64,000 nucleotides of DNA from CAIWHR01 sp963726775. GTDB lineage: Bacteria; Pseudomonadota; Gammaproteobacteria; Burkholderiales; Casimicrobiaceae. Position 1 is the first letter of the stretch, and each line of letters begins with the position of its first letter. Below are positions 33,676-43,143 of the stretch, in pieces. The stretch covers positions 806,001-870,000 of the forward strand of contig CAVSDL010000001.1 in the NCBI GenBank assembly GCA_963726775.1. Reading direction: 5' to 3'. The notes beneath the pieces were generated by a model that made no database searches, was not told the DNA's origin, and saw nothing but the letters and a program-made list of their open reading frames with translations. Both the position numbers and the translations under genes were made by a program.

Positions 33676-34866
33676 ATGAGCGAGCAAAGAGAAGTCGTCA
33701 TTCTGAGTGGAGTGCGCACCGCCATCGGCGACTACGGCGGCAGCCTCAAGGACATCGCGCCGAGCGACCTGGCAGCGCGCGTCGTCAAGGAAGCCGTCGC
33801 CCGCGCGAAGATCGATCCGAAGGACGTCGGTCAATGCGTGTTCGGCAACGTGATTCATACCGAACCGAAGGACATGTACATCTCGCGACTCGCCTGCGTG
33901 AATGGCGGCCTGCCGCATGACACCGGCGCGCTCACCTTGAATCGGTTGTGCGGCAGCGGCATGCAAGCCATCGTCTCGGCGTCGCAGTACATCCTGCTGG
34001 GCGATACCGATGCGGCGGTGGCCGGCGGCGTCGAAAGCATGAGCCGCGCCGCCTACGCGTCGACGACGCAGCGCTGGGGCGCGCGCATGGGCGAAACCAA
34101 GGCATTCGACATGATGGTCGGCGCCCTGACCGACCCGTTCGACACCATGCACATGGGCGTCACCGCCGAGAACGTCGCGAGCAAATGCAGCATCACGCGC
34201 GAGCAGCAGGATGCCTTCGCCGTCGAAAGCCACAAGCGAGCGGCCGCCGCGATCGCCGCCGGCCACTTCAAGAGCCAGATCCTGCCGATCGAACTGAAGA
34301 CCAAGAAAGGCCCGGTCATGTTCGACACCGACGAGCACGTCCGCGGTGATGCGACGGTGGAGGGCATGGCCAAGCTGAAGGCGGTATTCATCAAGGAGAA
34401 CGGAACTGTCACTGCCGGCAACGCGTCGGGCATCAACGATGCGGCGGCGGCCGTCGTGCTGATGGAAAAATCGGCGGCGGCGAGGAAAGGCCTGAAGCCG
34501 ATGGCGAGACTCGTTGCCTACGGGCATGCCGGCATCGACCCCAAGATCATGGGCCTGGGGCCGGTCAGCGCCGTCAAGCGCGCTCTCGCGAAGGCGGGAC
34601 TCAAGCTCGAGCAGATGGACGTCATCGAGTCGAACGAAGCGTTCGCCGCGCAGGCACTCGGCGTCAGCAAGGAGCTCGGGATGAATGCCGCCAAGGTCAA
34701 CCCGAACGGTGGCGCCGTCGCATTGGGCCATCCGATCGGCGCCACCGGTGCGATCCTGACGGTCAAGGCGATGTACGAGCTGCATCGCACGGGTGGCCGC
34801 TACGGGCTTATCACGATGTGCATCGGCGGCGGGCAGGGCATCGCGGCGATCATCGAGCGCGTCTGA
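33676..34866 (+). CDS. bktB: Beta-ketothiolase (acetyl-CoA acyltransferase)
   Basis: This 396-residue thiolase closely resembles BktB of betaproteobacteria. The acylated cysteine lies in LNRLCGSGMQAI (about residue 92). The second catalytic pair is GGAVALGHPIGATGA (His near 352) and TMCIGGGQGIAA (Cys near 382). DTDEHVRGDATVE and ENGTVTAGNASGINDAAAA are typical of the biosynthetic/BktB branch. It would condense or cleave beta-ketoacyl-CoA in fatty acid or polyhydroxyalkanoate metabolism. The ATG follows GGGAGA at 7-base spacing. The next gene on the strand is 158 bases away. Confidence 0.92.
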   Translation: MSEQREVVILSGVRTAIGDYGGSLKDIAPSDLAARVVKEAVARAKIDPKDVGQCVFGNVIHTEPKDMYISRLACVNGGLPHDTGALTLNRLCGSGMQAIVSASQYILLGDTDAAVAGGVESMSRAAYASTTQRWGARMGETKAFDMMVGALTDPFDTMHMGVTAENVASKCSITREQQDAFAVESHKRAAAAIAAGHFKSQILPIELKTKKGPVMFDTDEHVRGDATVEGMAKLKAVFIKENGTVTAGNASGINDAAAAVVLMEKSAAARKGLKPMARLVAYGHAGIDPKIMGLGPVSAVKRALAKAGLKLEQMDVIESNEAFAAQALGVSKELGMNAAKVNPNGGAVALGHPIGATGAILTVKAMYELHRTGGRYGLITMCIGGGQGIAAIIERV

Positions 34867-35024
34867 CCCGCGCACCGCTCGGCAAGACGCGTCCGGCAAC
34901 GCAGGCGCGCAGGCACCCGCGGGGTTGTTCCCGTTGCGCATGGCGAGGCGCGACCGGATTCGCAAGCGCAGCGAAACCAGGGAGCCTGACGACGCGCCGC
35001 ACCGGCGCCGCACCGGGAGCTTCG

Positions 35025-36047
35025 ATGGCTGCCTCAGTTGTCCGTATCGGCATCACGGGCGTCGGCCGCATGGGCAGGCGCCACGCGGCCAATCTCGCAC
35101 ATCGGGTGCAGGGCGCCGCGCTCGTCGCCGCCTGCAGCCCCGTCGCCGACGAGCTCGCGTGGGCGCGCGACGCACTCGGCGTGACGCATGTCTACGCCGA
35201 TTACGCGGAGCTTCTCGCCCACCCGGGGCTCGACGCGGTATTCCTGGCGACGCCTACGACACTTCATGCCGACCAGATCATTCAGGCGCTCATTGCCGGC
35301 AAGCACGTGTTCTGCGAGAAGCCGCTGGCATTGAATCTGGCCGATTGCCGGCGAGTCGAGGAAGCATCCGCCAGGCATCCGCGCCTGAAGGCGATGATCG
35401 GCTACGTGCGGCGATTCGATCCCAGCTACCGCGACGCTTACGAAAAGATTCGCGCCGGGGCGATCGGCCGCCCCTTTCTCGTGCGTTCCCAGACCGCCGA
35501 CCAGAACGACCCGAGCGGATTCTTCGTCCAGTACGCGCCGCTATCGGGCGGGATCCTGCTCGACATGAGCGTCCACGACATCGACAGCGCGCGCTGGCTG
35601 CTCGGCGCGACCGCGGTCCGACGCGTCTTCGCCACGGGGACGATCGCGGTCCACCGGGGCCTCGCCGAATGCGGCGACGTCGACAACGCGGTCGCGACGA
35701 TCGAGTTTGCAGACGGACAGATCGCGGTCATCTATGCGTCACGGACGCTGGCGCACGGCCACGAGACGCTGGCCGAGATCACCGGCACCGCCGGCCGTCT
35801 CACCGTGGGGCAGAACCCGCGGCTGAACCGCGTCGAGATCGCCGACGTACATGGCGTGCGCAACGAATGCACGCCGACCTTCTATGAACGCTTCGCGGAG
35901 GCATTCCTGCGGGAAGCGCAGGAATTCGTCGACGTCATACGCGAGGATCGCGCGGTACCGCTGACCTTGCACGATGCCACCGAAGCGACGCGGATCGGCA
36001 TCGCCGTGACCGAGTCGCTGCGGACGAAACGCGCGGTGGAGATGTAG
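35025..36047 (+). CDS. Gfo/Idh/MocA-family oxidoreductase (inositol 2-dehydrogenase-like)
   Basis: This 340-residue NAD(P)-dependent dehydrogenase has the family Rossmann motif IGITGVGRMGRRHAANL at residues 7-23. The catalytic-lysine motif EKPLALNLADCR follows at about 98-109. The substrate-domain motif GGILLDMSVHDIDSARWLLG (about 180-199) includes the conserved Asp and His. The order and spacing resemble myo-inositol 2-dehydrogenase (IolG), but no other inositol genes are nearby, so the sugar or polyol substrate is uncertain. The ATG is preceded by GGGAGC. Confidence 0.88.
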   Translation: MAASVVRIGITGVGRMGRRHAANLAHRVQGAALVAACSPVADELAWARDALGVTHVYADYAELLAHPGLDAVFLATPTTLHADQIIQALIAGKHVFCEKPLALNLADCRRVEEASARHPRLKAMIGYVRRFDPSYRDAYEKIRAGAIGRPFLVRSQTADQNDPSGFFVQYAPLSGGILLDMSVHDIDSARWLLGATAVRRVFATGTIAVHRGLAECGDVDNAVATIEFADGQIAVIYASRTLAHGHETLAEITGTAGRLTVGQNPRLNRVEIADVHGVRNECTPTFYERFAEAFLREAQEFVDVIREDRAVPLTLHDATEATRIGIAVTESLRTKRAVEM

Positions 36048-36180
36048 CGGGGGCGTGAATCGACCCGGCCTGCGCCGCGCCAACGCTTCGCAATCAGCGA
36101 CACCGCGTCGATCTTCGGCACGCGGCCTGCCATGCAACCGGCGTCCGTGCCGGCCACCGACGCCGCACCACTCAGCGTCC

Positions 36181-36669
36181 CTACGCGGTCCCCGCGCTCG
36201 GATCGGGATGAATGTTGTCGACCCAATGCACCTGCTCCGGGTTCGCCTCGACATTCGGCAGGTCGAGGTTCACGACGACAGGTTCCTGGCCGCTGCGGCA
36301 AAGCACGCACGACAGCGGTTCGTCGTCGCTGGCGTTGATCTCCTGATGCGGAACGAAGGGCGGGACGTAGATGAAATCGCCGGGTCCGGCTTCGGCGGTG
36401 AATTCGAGGCGGTCGCCCCACTTCATGCGTGCCCGTCCGCTGACGACGTAAATGACGCTTTCCACCGGGCCGTGATGGTGCGCGCCGGTTTTCGCCTTCG
36501 GGTGGATCACCACCGTGCCCGCCCACAACTTTTCGGCGCCGGCCCGCGCGTAAGTGATCGCGGCCGCGCGATTCATGCCCGGGGTCTGCGGCGTACGGGT
36601 GTCGAGCTCCCCCACGCGTACGACACGCACGCCACGCAGCCGCCATTTCGATTCGGTCGTTTCGTGCAT
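36181..36669 (-). CDS. Cupin-domain protein
   Basis: This 162-residue protein is a single cupin. The metal-binding first motif is GAHHHGPVESVIYVVSGRAR (about residues 62-81, with the two His and the Glu). The second motif is AGPGDFIYVPPFVPHQEINA (about 94-113, with the last His). Such proteins can be dioxygenases, isomerases or sensors, and nothing here fixes the role. It converges with the dehydrogenase gene and diverges from the ACT-like gene. Confidence 0.85.
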   Translation of the reverse strand: MHETTESKWRLRGVRVVRVGELDTRTPQTPGMNRAAAITYARAGAEKLWAGTVVIHPKAKTGAHHHGPVESVIYVVSGRARMKWGDRLEFTAEAGPGDFIYVPPFVPHQEINASDDEPLSCVLCRSGQEPVVVNLDLPNVEANPEQVHWVDNIHPDPSAGTA

Positions 36670-36887
36670 GTTCGCTCCGCAACGCGGTTATCGGCGACTT
36701 CGAAGGCGCCGGCAAGAATGCGATTCTAGACTTCGCTTCCCCCGGCGGGGAGGCTTCGCGTCGCACGGCGAATTGCTGTCCGCTCGCTCCCGCGCCCTTG
36801 GCAAGGAGGATAATCCAATGGCGGCCGGCCGGCCGTATGATCGAAGCAACCCGGTGGGCGTCCCTGCCGGGCCGAAAGGAGGGCCTC

Positions 36888-37301
36888 ATGCGTGGCAGCT
36901 TGCGTAAAGTCGATTACTTCTACGTGATGGTTCCGAACACCGCCGGCAAGGGTGCGAAAATCATGGCCGGACTCGCCGCGGAAGGCGTCAATCTGCTCGC
37001 GTTTTCAGGCTTCCCGAGCGGGCGCCAGGCGCAGCTCGATCTGATGCCCGAGAATTCCGTCAAGTTCAGGCGCGCGGCCCGCAAGCTCGGGCTCACGCTC
37101 AGCGCCAGGAAGACGGGCTTTCTCTACCACGGCGACGACCGCGTCGGCGCGATGACCAAGATCCTCGACATGCTGGCTGGCGCGAAGATCAACGTCGTTG
37201 CGATCGACGCGGTGACCAGCGGCAAGGGACGGTTTGGCGCAATCTTCTGGGTGAGGCCCAAGTCGGTATCGAAGGCGGCCAGGTTGCTCGGCGCGCGCTG
37301 A
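36888..37301 (+). CDS. ACT-domain-like protein
   Basis: This 137-residue protein appears to hold two ACT-like beta-alpha-beta modules. The first runs at about residues 5-60 (DYFYVMVPNTAGKGAKIMAG, then a glycine-rich turn). The second runs at about 75-130 (FLYHGDDRVGAMTKILDML, then GAKINVVAIDAVTSGKGRFG). ACT domains bind amino acids and other small ligands. With no fused enzyme, this is probably a stand-alone sensor or an uncharacterised regulatory partner. A strong AGGAGG site precedes the ATG. It lies directly upstream of trpB2, but a 242-base gap with an FNR-type box separates them. Confidence 0.75.
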   Translation: MRGSLRKVDYFYVMVPNTAGKGAKIMAGLAAEGVNLLAFSGFPSGRQAQLDLMPENSVKFRRAARKLGLTLSARKTGFLYHGDDRVGAMTKILDMLAGAKINVVAIDAVTSGKGRFGAIFWVRPKSVSKAARLLGAR

Positions 37302-37414
37302 AGCGGCAACGCAGCGCACTGGCTATCGCCCGTGCCGCATCGACGCGGGGAGCGGACACCCGATCGGCTTCCTGCATCCGGCTCGCGCGACACAGGTGTC
37401 GGGTTCGGGCCCGA

Positions 37415-37428
37415 TTGATCCGGATCAA
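37415..37428. promoter_or_regulatory. Perfect FNR/Anr-type binding site
   Basis: TTGATCCGGATCAA matches the FNR/Anr/DNR consensus TTGAT-N4-ATCAA at every defined position and extends as a 16-bp palindrome. Its centre lies about 122 bases before the trpB2 ATG. A weak -10-like TAGACT at 37481-37486 would place the centre near -71, an allowed activating position for this regulator family. Confidence 0.6.
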
Positions 37429-37543
37429 TTTCCGTAAGGATCGCCGAGGGCTCCGGACGCCCGGTCGCCGATCTCCGGTTTAGACTCTCCTCGAGCAGCG
37501 GCTCCCCGACCCGCCTCTCCGGCTCAACGTGCGAAGGCACCCC

Positions 37544-38914
37544 ATGACAGATACCATCAAATTCGTCCTCGACGAATCGCGGATTCCGAAGACCTGGTAC
37601 AACCTGCAGGCCGATCTGCCGAAGCCGCTGCCGCCGGTGCTGCACCCCGGAACGCACAGGCCCATCGGCCCGGACGATCTCGCGCCGCTTTTCCCGATGG
37701 CGCTGATCCTGCAGGAGGTCTCCACGGAGCGCGAGATCGAGATCCCCGGACCCGTGCGCGACGTGTACCGGCAATGGCGACCGACGCCGCTCTATCGCGC
37801 GCGCCGGCTCGAGCGCGCGCTGCAGACGCCGGCGCGCATCTACTACAAGTACGAGGGCGTATCGCCGGCCGGCAGCCACAAGCCGAACACGGCGGTGGCG
37901 CAGGCTTTCTACAACCGGCAGGCAGGCGTGACGAAGCTCATCACGGAAACAGGCGCAGGCCAATGGGGCAGCTCGCTCGCGTTCGCCGGCGCACTGTTCG
38001 GTCTCGAGGTGCAGGTGTTCATGGTGCGTGTGTCGTACGACCAGAAGCCCTACCGCCGCGCACTGATGGAGACCTACGGCGCGCGCTGCATCGCGTCGCC
38101 GTCGACCGAGACGCAGTCGGGCCGCGCGATCCTTGCCAAACGGGCGGATCACCCGGGCAGCCTCGGCATCGCGATCTCCGAGGCGGTCGAGGTCGCCGCG
38201 CAACGCGACGACACCAAGTACGCGCTCGGCAGCGTGCTGAACCACGTGCTGCTGCACCAGACGGTGATCGGGCAGGAGGCGATGGAGCAGATGGAAATGG
38301 CCGACGATTACCCCGACGTAATCGTCGGCTGTACCGGCGGCGGCTCGAATTTCGCGGGAATCGTCTTCCCGTTCCTCGGCGCGCAACTGCGCGGCGGACG
38401 GGCGGTCGACGTCGTCGCGGTAGAACCTGCGGCATGCCCCAGCCTCACGCGCGGAACGTACGCGTACGACTTTGGCGACACGGCGCACCTGACGCCGCTC
38501 ACCAAGATGCATACGCTGGGATCGACGTTCACGCCGCCGGGGTTCCACGCCGGCGGCCTGCGCTACCACGGCATGGCGCCGCTGGTGTCGCATCTCAAGG
38601 AGCTCGGCCTCATTTCGGCGTCGGCGTATCGCCAATCGGAGGTCTTCGAAGCCGGCGTGCAGTTCGCGCGCGCCGAGGGCATCGTTCCGGCGCCCGAAGC
38701 GAACCACGCGGTGAAAGGCGCCATCGACGCGGCCGTCCGTTGCCGGGAAGAAGGCGTTTCGCGCGCGATCCTGTTCAATCTGTGCGGCCACGGGCACTTC
38801 GACATGCAGGCGTACATCGACTATTTCGCCGGCAAGCTGAAGGACCTCGACTACGACGCAGCGGAGCTCGCGATGGCGCTGGCCGGCCTCCCGTCGGTCC
38901 GCGAGGCGGCATAG
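37544..38914 (+). CDS. TrpB2-type tryptophan synthase beta chain-like PLP enzyme
   Basis: This 456-residue protein is a TrpB-like enzyme of the TrpB2 group, which condenses indole or a related nucleophile with a serine-derived PLP intermediate. The PLP-lysine motif is VSPAGSHKPNTAVAQAFYN (about residues 108-126), followed by TETGAGQWGSSLAFAGALFG. The phosphate-binding loop is VGCTGGGSNFAGIVFPFLG. The longer N terminus and the insertion with TFTPPGFHAGGLRYHGMAP are TrpB2 features. There is no trpA or other trp gene nearby, and TrpB2 proteins often act apart from TrpA. The ATG at 37544 follows GAAGG. A perfect FNR-type box lies upstream, suggesting oxygen control. Confidence 0.92.
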   Translation: MTDTIKFVLDESRIPKTWYNLQADLPKPLPPVLHPGTHRPIGPDDLAPLFPMALILQEVSTEREIEIPGPVRDVYRQWRPTPLYRARRLERALQTPARIYYKYEGVSPAGSHKPNTAVAQAFYNRQAGVTKLITETGAGQWGSSLAFAGALFGLEVQVFMVRVSYDQKPYRRALMETYGARCIASPSTETQSGRAILAKRADHPGSLGIAISEAVEVAAQRDDTKYALGSVLNHVLLHQTVIGQEAMEQMEMADDYPDVIVGCTGGGSNFAGIVFPFLGAQLRGGRAVDVVAVEPAACPSLTRGTYAYDFGDTAHLTPLTKMHTLGSTFTPPGFHAGGLRYHGMAPLVSHLKELGLISASAYRQSEVFEAGVQFARAEGIVPAPEANHAVKGAIDAAVRCREEGVSRAILFNLCGHGHFDMQAYIDYFAGKLKDLDYDAAELAMALAGLPSVREAA

Positions 38915-39013
38915 GGAGAGCGAGCCGCGAAACGTCGCGCGAATCCTCGACGCGTGGCTGCGAAAGTCCGGCGCAGCGATCCTCGCCGCCACGACCCCGT
39001 AAAGTGACCCGAC

Positions 39014-40312
39014 CTATCGAACACTTCCGGTGACTTCGTGGCTCGGCGCGCCATTCCGGCGCCGGCGTGCCTTCAGCCGGTACAGCATTTCGCCGGCCCG
39101 GCGGACCACGAGAATGCCCTCCTGCTCGCGCCCCGTCCATGCGGCGACGTCGATTGTCGCCGGATCGCGATAGCCGAGGTTGATCCGCCGGCAGCGCTCG
39201 CGCGGGATGCCGGTGGCGAGCGTCACCTGCACCCGCGGCGTCTCCACACCCGTTGCCGCATCGTAGGTGCCGAGCCCCTTCACGTGTGTCGAGTGCGCAA
39301 GGACACCGCCGGGATACTTGGCGAAACGCTCCGGTTGCGCAAGAAAATAATCGCGGCAGTGGTAGCCGATCTCGTCGAGCAGACGGCCGTGCGTGAAGCT
39401 CACCTCGCGGATGTGCGGCGCGTAGATGACGACCTCGCCGCCGTCGGCGACGACGGGCTCGATCTTGTACATGCCCTTCCCGGCAGTCCACAGGTCGGCG
39501 TACATCTCGGGCATCACCGACAGGACCTGCTGCACCGGCGCGTCGCGCCAGACAATGTGCCGCTGCGACGACAGCGCCGCGGCGCGCTCCCACGCCTCGC
39601 GCGCCGACCCGAAGTACAGGCCGGCGAGGCCAGCGTGCGTCACCACCAGCGCGAAGCACGAAGTCGGCACCGTCACGAACGCGGCGGCGCGGTCGATGAC
39701 GGCGCGCACCGGCGTGTACCCGGCGCCGATGACCTCGTAGTTGGTGATCAGCGCGCCCAGCCAATGGGTGAAGTCGATGATCTCGGCGCCGGCGATGCCC
39801 GGGAAGAAATACTTGTTCCCGCCGGAAAAGCCGACGACCTCGTGCGGGAAGACCGGCCCGCAGATGACGATCTGATCGTAATCGAAGATCCGGCGGTTGA
39901 GCGAGACGGGGACGGCCTGCGCCAGCCGCCCTCCGGTCAGCTCCGCGATTTCGGCGGCGGGGATTTCGCCGATTCGCGCGAACGTCGCGGGATCGCTCCA
40001 CTCGTGGTTGAAGATCCGCGAATCCCCCGCGCGGCCATCGACGACCGGATAGCCGACGAGGCGGCTCAGTTCCTCGTCGCCCATCGGCCGATGCGTGCCC
40101 AGCGCGACGAGGTAATCGAGCGCCGCGACCTTGCCGCCAAGAAACTCCCGGAACAGGGCGAACAGCTCCGGCATCGGCATCGTTCGCGTCCCGTCGGGAA
40201 TGATGAACAACACGCGCTTGCCCGCAAGGGAGAGCGAGTCGAGTCCTCCGCGGACGATGTCGCGCGTTTCCCCGGCGGTGAGAAAGCGGTCGGTGAAACC
40301 GGTGCCACGCAT
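39014..40312 (-). CDS. LarA-type nickel-dependent 2-hydroxyacid racemase homologue (copy 1)
   Basis: This 432-residue protein is a LarA homologue. LarA proteins racemise 2-hydroxyacids such as lactate with the nickel-pincer nucleotide bound to a lysine. The key residues can be placed: His74 in ALGTHRPMG, His157 in VFPHEVVGFSGG, cofactor Lys167 in SGGNKYFFPG and His183 in IIDFTHWLG. The 10- and 16-residue spacings equal those of the Lactobacillus plantarum enzyme. It diverges considerably from the second LarA encoded across the intergenic region, so a different substrate is likely. The start at ATG 40310-40312 removes a long upstream reading that is antisense to the other lar genes. Confidence 0.87.
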   Translation of the reverse strand: MRGTGFTDRFLTAGETRDIVRGGLDSLSLAGKRVLFIIPDGTRTMPMPELFALFREFLGGKVAALDYLVALGTHRPMGDEELSRLVGYPVVDGRAGDSRIFNHEWSDPATFARIGEIPAAEIAELTGGRLAQAVPVSLNRRIFDYDQIVICGPVFPHEVVGFSGGNKYFFPGIAGAEIIDFTHWLGALITNYEVIGAGYTPVRAVIDRAAAFVTVPTSCFALVVTHAGLAGLYFGSAREAWERAAALSSQRHIVWRDAPVQQVLSVMPEMYADLWTAGKGMYKIEPVVADGGEVVIYAPHIREVSFTHGRLLDEIGYHCRDYFLAQPERFAKYPGGVLAHSTHVKGLGTYDAATGVETPRVQVTLATGIPRERCRRINLGYRDPATIDVAAWTGREQEGILVVRRAGEMLYRLKARRRRNGAPSHEVTGSVR

Positions 40313-40492
40313 CGTTCGAATCGTACACGCAGCGGCGACTTTGCGGATTGTTTGCGACAGTGCCCCTGTACGGCCGCGACGGCGGGGGCGACCCGGCGTA
40401 AACTCGTCCGCTCCGAGCGGGACACCCGCGCGGAAGAGGCCGCGGCCGGGGATCGCGCCGCGTAAATCGCGGGCGCAATTTGGAGTAGGAGC

Positions 40493-41800
40493 ATGGCGAT
40501 GAGCAAGAGCGCGGCGAGCGACGCGGTCGAGATCCTGTACGGGCAGTCGGGGCTGCGCGTCCCGCTGCCGCGGACGGCGCGCGCGACGGTGATCCGCAAG
40601 CGACACCTGCAAAAGCTGTCCGACCCGCTGGGGGCGGTGCGCGACGCGCTGGAACATCCGGTCGCGGCGCCCCCGTATGCGACGCTCGCGCGCGGACGCA
40701 GGAGCGCATGCATCCTGATCTGCGACGTCACGCGGCCCGTGCCCAACCACTTGTTCCTGCGACCTCTGATCGAAGGGATGCTCGCGGCCGGCGTGCCGCG
40801 CGAGTGCATCACCGTGCTGGTGGCGACCGGGCTGCACCGGCCGAACGAGGGCGCGGAACTCGCCGCCGTCGTCGGCGACCCGTGGGTGCTGGATACCGTC
40901 CGCGTGGAGAACCACTTCGCGCGCGACGACACGGCGCACGTCGATCTGGGCGTGACGCCGGGGAGGGCGACGCCGGTCAAGCTCGACCGGCGCTTCGTCG
41001 AGGCGGAACTGCGCATCGCGACCGGGCTGGTCGAGCCGCATTTCATGGCCGGGTACTCGGGCGGACGGAAGGTCATCGCGCCGGGCATCGCGCACGCCGA
41101 CACGATCCGGACATTCCACAGCGCGCGCTTCATGGAGGATCCCGCGGCGATTCAGTGCAATCTTGCCGGCAACCCGTTGCACGAGGAGCAGCTCCACATC
41201 GTGCGGATGCTGGGCGAGGTCCACGCGCTCAACACGGTCATCGACGAGGATCGCGACCTCGTGCACGTCAATTTCGGCGAAGTGATCGAAAGCCATCTGG
41301 CCTCGGTGGCGTTCGTGGCCGCGAGTTCGCGCGTGCCGGTCGGCCGGCGCTTTGCGACGATCGTCACGTCGGCCGCCGGCCACCCGCTCGACAACACGTA
41401 TTACCAGACGGTCAAGGGCATGGTGACGCCGCTCGATATCCTGGAACCGGGCGGCACGCTGATCGTCGCGGCGGCCTGTTCCGAGGGCTTCGGATCGCAG
41501 GAATTCCGCGATTCGCAGCGGCGCCTGGTTGCGCTCGGTCCCGACGCGTTCCTGCAGACGCTGATCGCCAAGAAATTTGCCGACGTCGACGAATGGCAGA
41601 GCGAGATGCAGCTCAAATCGCTGCGCGCCGGCCGCGTGCAGCTGTACACGACCGGGCTCGACGACGAGGAGCGCCGTCTCACCGGTGTCGAGACGATCAC
41701 CTCGGTCGAAGAGGCGCTCGCGGCGGCCCTCGCGCGCGCTGCCGATCCGGCGATCGCGGTCATACCGGAGGGCCCGTATGTCGTCCCCGTCGTCGGCTGA
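40493..41800 (+). CDS. larA: LarA-type nickel-dependent lactate racemase homologue (copy 2)
   Basis: This 435-residue protein is a canonical LarA homologue that heads the larA-larC-larE-larB operon. Its predicted cofactor and catalytic residues are His115 in ATGLHRPNEG, His183 in EPHFMAGYSGG, Lys193 in GGRKVIAPG and His209 in RTFHSARF. The domain order (N-terminal ILICDVTRPVPN strand, central histidines, C-terminal NTYYQTVKGM) is standard. Two overlapping ribosome-binding sites (GGAG at 40482 and AGGAG at 40487) could serve ATG 40493 or ATG 40499. The stop lies 23 bases inside the larC gene. Whether the substrate is lactate or another 2-hydroxyacid is open. Confidence 0.92.
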   Translation: MAMSKSAASDAVEILYGQSGLRVPLPRTARATVIRKRHLQKLSDPLGAVRDALEHPVAAPPYATLARGRRSACILICDVTRPVPNHLFLRPLIEGMLAAGVPRECITVLVATGLHRPNEGAELAAVVGDPWVLDTVRVENHFARDDTAHVDLGVTPGRATPVKLDRRFVEAELRIATGLVEPHFMAGYSGGRKVIAPGIAHADTIRTFHSARFMEDPAAIQCNLAGNPLHEEQLHIVRMLGEVHALNTVIDEDRDLVHVNFGEVIESHLASVAFVAASSRVPVGRRFATIVTSAAGHPLDNTYYQTVKGMVTPLDILEPGGTLIVAAACSEGFGSQEFRDSQRRLVALGPDAFLQTLIAKKFADVDEWQSEMQLKSLRAGRVQLYTTGLDDEERRLTGVETITSVEEALAAALARAADPAIAVIPEGPYVVPVVG

Positions 41801-43058
41801 CGCGACGGCGCTGCCGCCGCCGGCGTCGTTGTCGATACACCTCGACCTCGTCGGCGGCATCGCGGGCGACATGTTCGTGGCGGCGCTGGTCGATGCGCTG
41901 CCCGCTCTCGGCCGCCCCGTGCTCGATGCTCTGGCAGCGGTGCAGCCCGCCGGATCGGCGGCGCCCGCGTTCCACGAGGCGACGGCCGGTGGCCTGCGTG
42001 CGCAGCGCTTCGGGCTCGCGTCGGCATCGGCATCCACGCGCGAACACCGGCACGGCGCTGATGCGCCCGAGCATGAGCACGCGGGCACCGCGTACTCGGA
42101 GCTGCGGCGGGAGATCGGTGGCGCGCCGCTTTCCGCGCCGATCCGCAAGCATGCGCTGGCGCTGCTGGCCCTCCTCGCCGGAGCGGAGGCGCGCGTCCAC
42201 GGCATTGCAGTCGATGACGTGCATTTCCACGAACTGGCGGACTGGGATTCGATGCTGGACATCGTGGCCGCCGGCTGCATTGCGGCCGAGCTCGAGGGGG
42301 CGCATTGGACGTCATCCGCGCCGCCGCTCGGTGGCGGCCAAGTGCATACCGCGCACGGAGTCCTGCCGGTTCCGGCGCCGGCCACGACCGCCCTCTTGAT
42401 CGGGTATCCGTGGCGTGACGACGGGGTCGGAGGGGAGCGCGTCACCCCCACGGGGGCCGCGATCCTGCGCTATTTCGTTACGCCGGAGGCATGCGCCACT
42501 CGCCGCGAAGGCGGGCGCCTCGCCGCGGTAGGCTGTGGCGCCGGCACTCGGGAACTGCAGGGGATTGCGAACATGCTGCGCGTTCTGGTGGTCGAGCGCG
42601 AGACTCCACAGGAATCGGACACCGTTGCGGTTTTCGAGTTCGATGTCGACGACATGACTGGCGAGGAGATCGCGCTCGCCGCGGAGCGCCTGCGCGCGAA
42701 AGCGGGTGTGATCGACGTATCGATCGGCACCCGCGTCGGCAAGAAGGGCAGGCCACAGGTCGAGTTTCGCCTGCTGGGAGAGGCGCAGGCCGCGGACGCG
42801 ATCGCGGAGGCCTGTTTCACCGAAACTTCGACGCTGGGATTGCGCCTGCGCGAGGAGCGCCGGCGCTTGGTGCCGCGAACGGAAGTCGCTGCCGCCGTCG
42901 CCGGCGCAACGCTGCGCGTCAAGGTCGCCGCCCGACCCGGAGGCGAACGAACGGCCAAGGCGGCGCATGACGATATCGCGTCGTCGCCGGGACTGGCCGA
43001 GCGCCGGCGCAAGCGAAATGCCGGCGAGCGGCGCGCGCTCGACGGCGACGGCGAATGA
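41778..43058 (+). CDS. larC: Nickel insertion protein LarC (pyridinium-3,5-bisthiocarboxylate nickel chelatase)
   Basis: This 426-residue protein inserts nickel into the pincer nucleotide, in known LarC a CTP-dependent reaction. The start HLDLVGGIAGDMFVAALVDA is the family signature. A histidine-rich linker (His90, His92, His99 and His101) is a likely nickel-binding segment. HEL in VHFHELADWDSMLDIVA and the C-terminal VFEFDVDDMTGEEIALAAE fit LarC. In L. plantarum the protein is made from two frames by frameshifting, whereas here it is one continuous frame. The ATG overlaps the larA end by 23 bases. A short GC-rich repeat separates it from larE. Confidence 0.92.
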   Translation: MSSPSSADATALPPPASLSIHLDLVGGIAGDMFVAALVDALPALGRPVLDALAAVQPAGSAAPAFHEATAGGLRAQRFGLASASASTREHRHGADAPEHEHAGTAYSELRREIGGAPLSAPIRKHALALLALLAGAEARVHGIAVDDVHFHELADWDSMLDIVAAGCIAAELEGAHWTSSAPPLGGGQVHTAHGVLPVPAPATTALLIGYPWRDDGVGGERVTPTGAAILRYFVTPEACATRREGGRLAAVGCGAGTRELQGIANMLRVLVVERETPQESDTVAVFEFDVDDMTGEEIALAAERLRAKAGVIDVSIGTRVGKKGRPQVEFRLLGEAQAADAIAEACFTETSTLGLRLREERRRLVPRTEVAAAVAGATLRVKVAARPGGERTAKAAHDDIASSPGLAERRRKRNAGERRALDGDGE

Positions 43059-43060
43059 GC

Positions 43061-43143
43061 GCCGCTGGGCCGCCCCAAGGCGCGAGTTGCTCCCCCTCGG
43101 GGGGCAGCGCCGCGGCGGCAGCCGCAAGCGTGGGGGCACACCC
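43061..43143 (+). repeat. GC-rich dispersed repeat, copy B, between larC and larE
   Basis: This 83-bp segment fills the gap between the larC stop and the larE GTG. Its two ends match blocks of the longer copy at 20235-20448: CCGCTGGGCCGCCCCAAGGC at the left, and GGGGGGCAGCGC with a CGGCGGCAGCCGCAAGC stretch and GTGGGGGCACACC at the right. A CCCCCTCGGGGGG hairpin lies in the middle. The final G-rich run may act as the larE ribosome-binding site. Confidence 0.75.

Noticed and set aside
40313..42451. Long upstream extension of the minus-strand LarA frame
   Set aside because: The extension runs antisense through larA copy 2 and larC. The LarA domain begins at ATG 40310-40312, so the extra 700 codons are a shadow.
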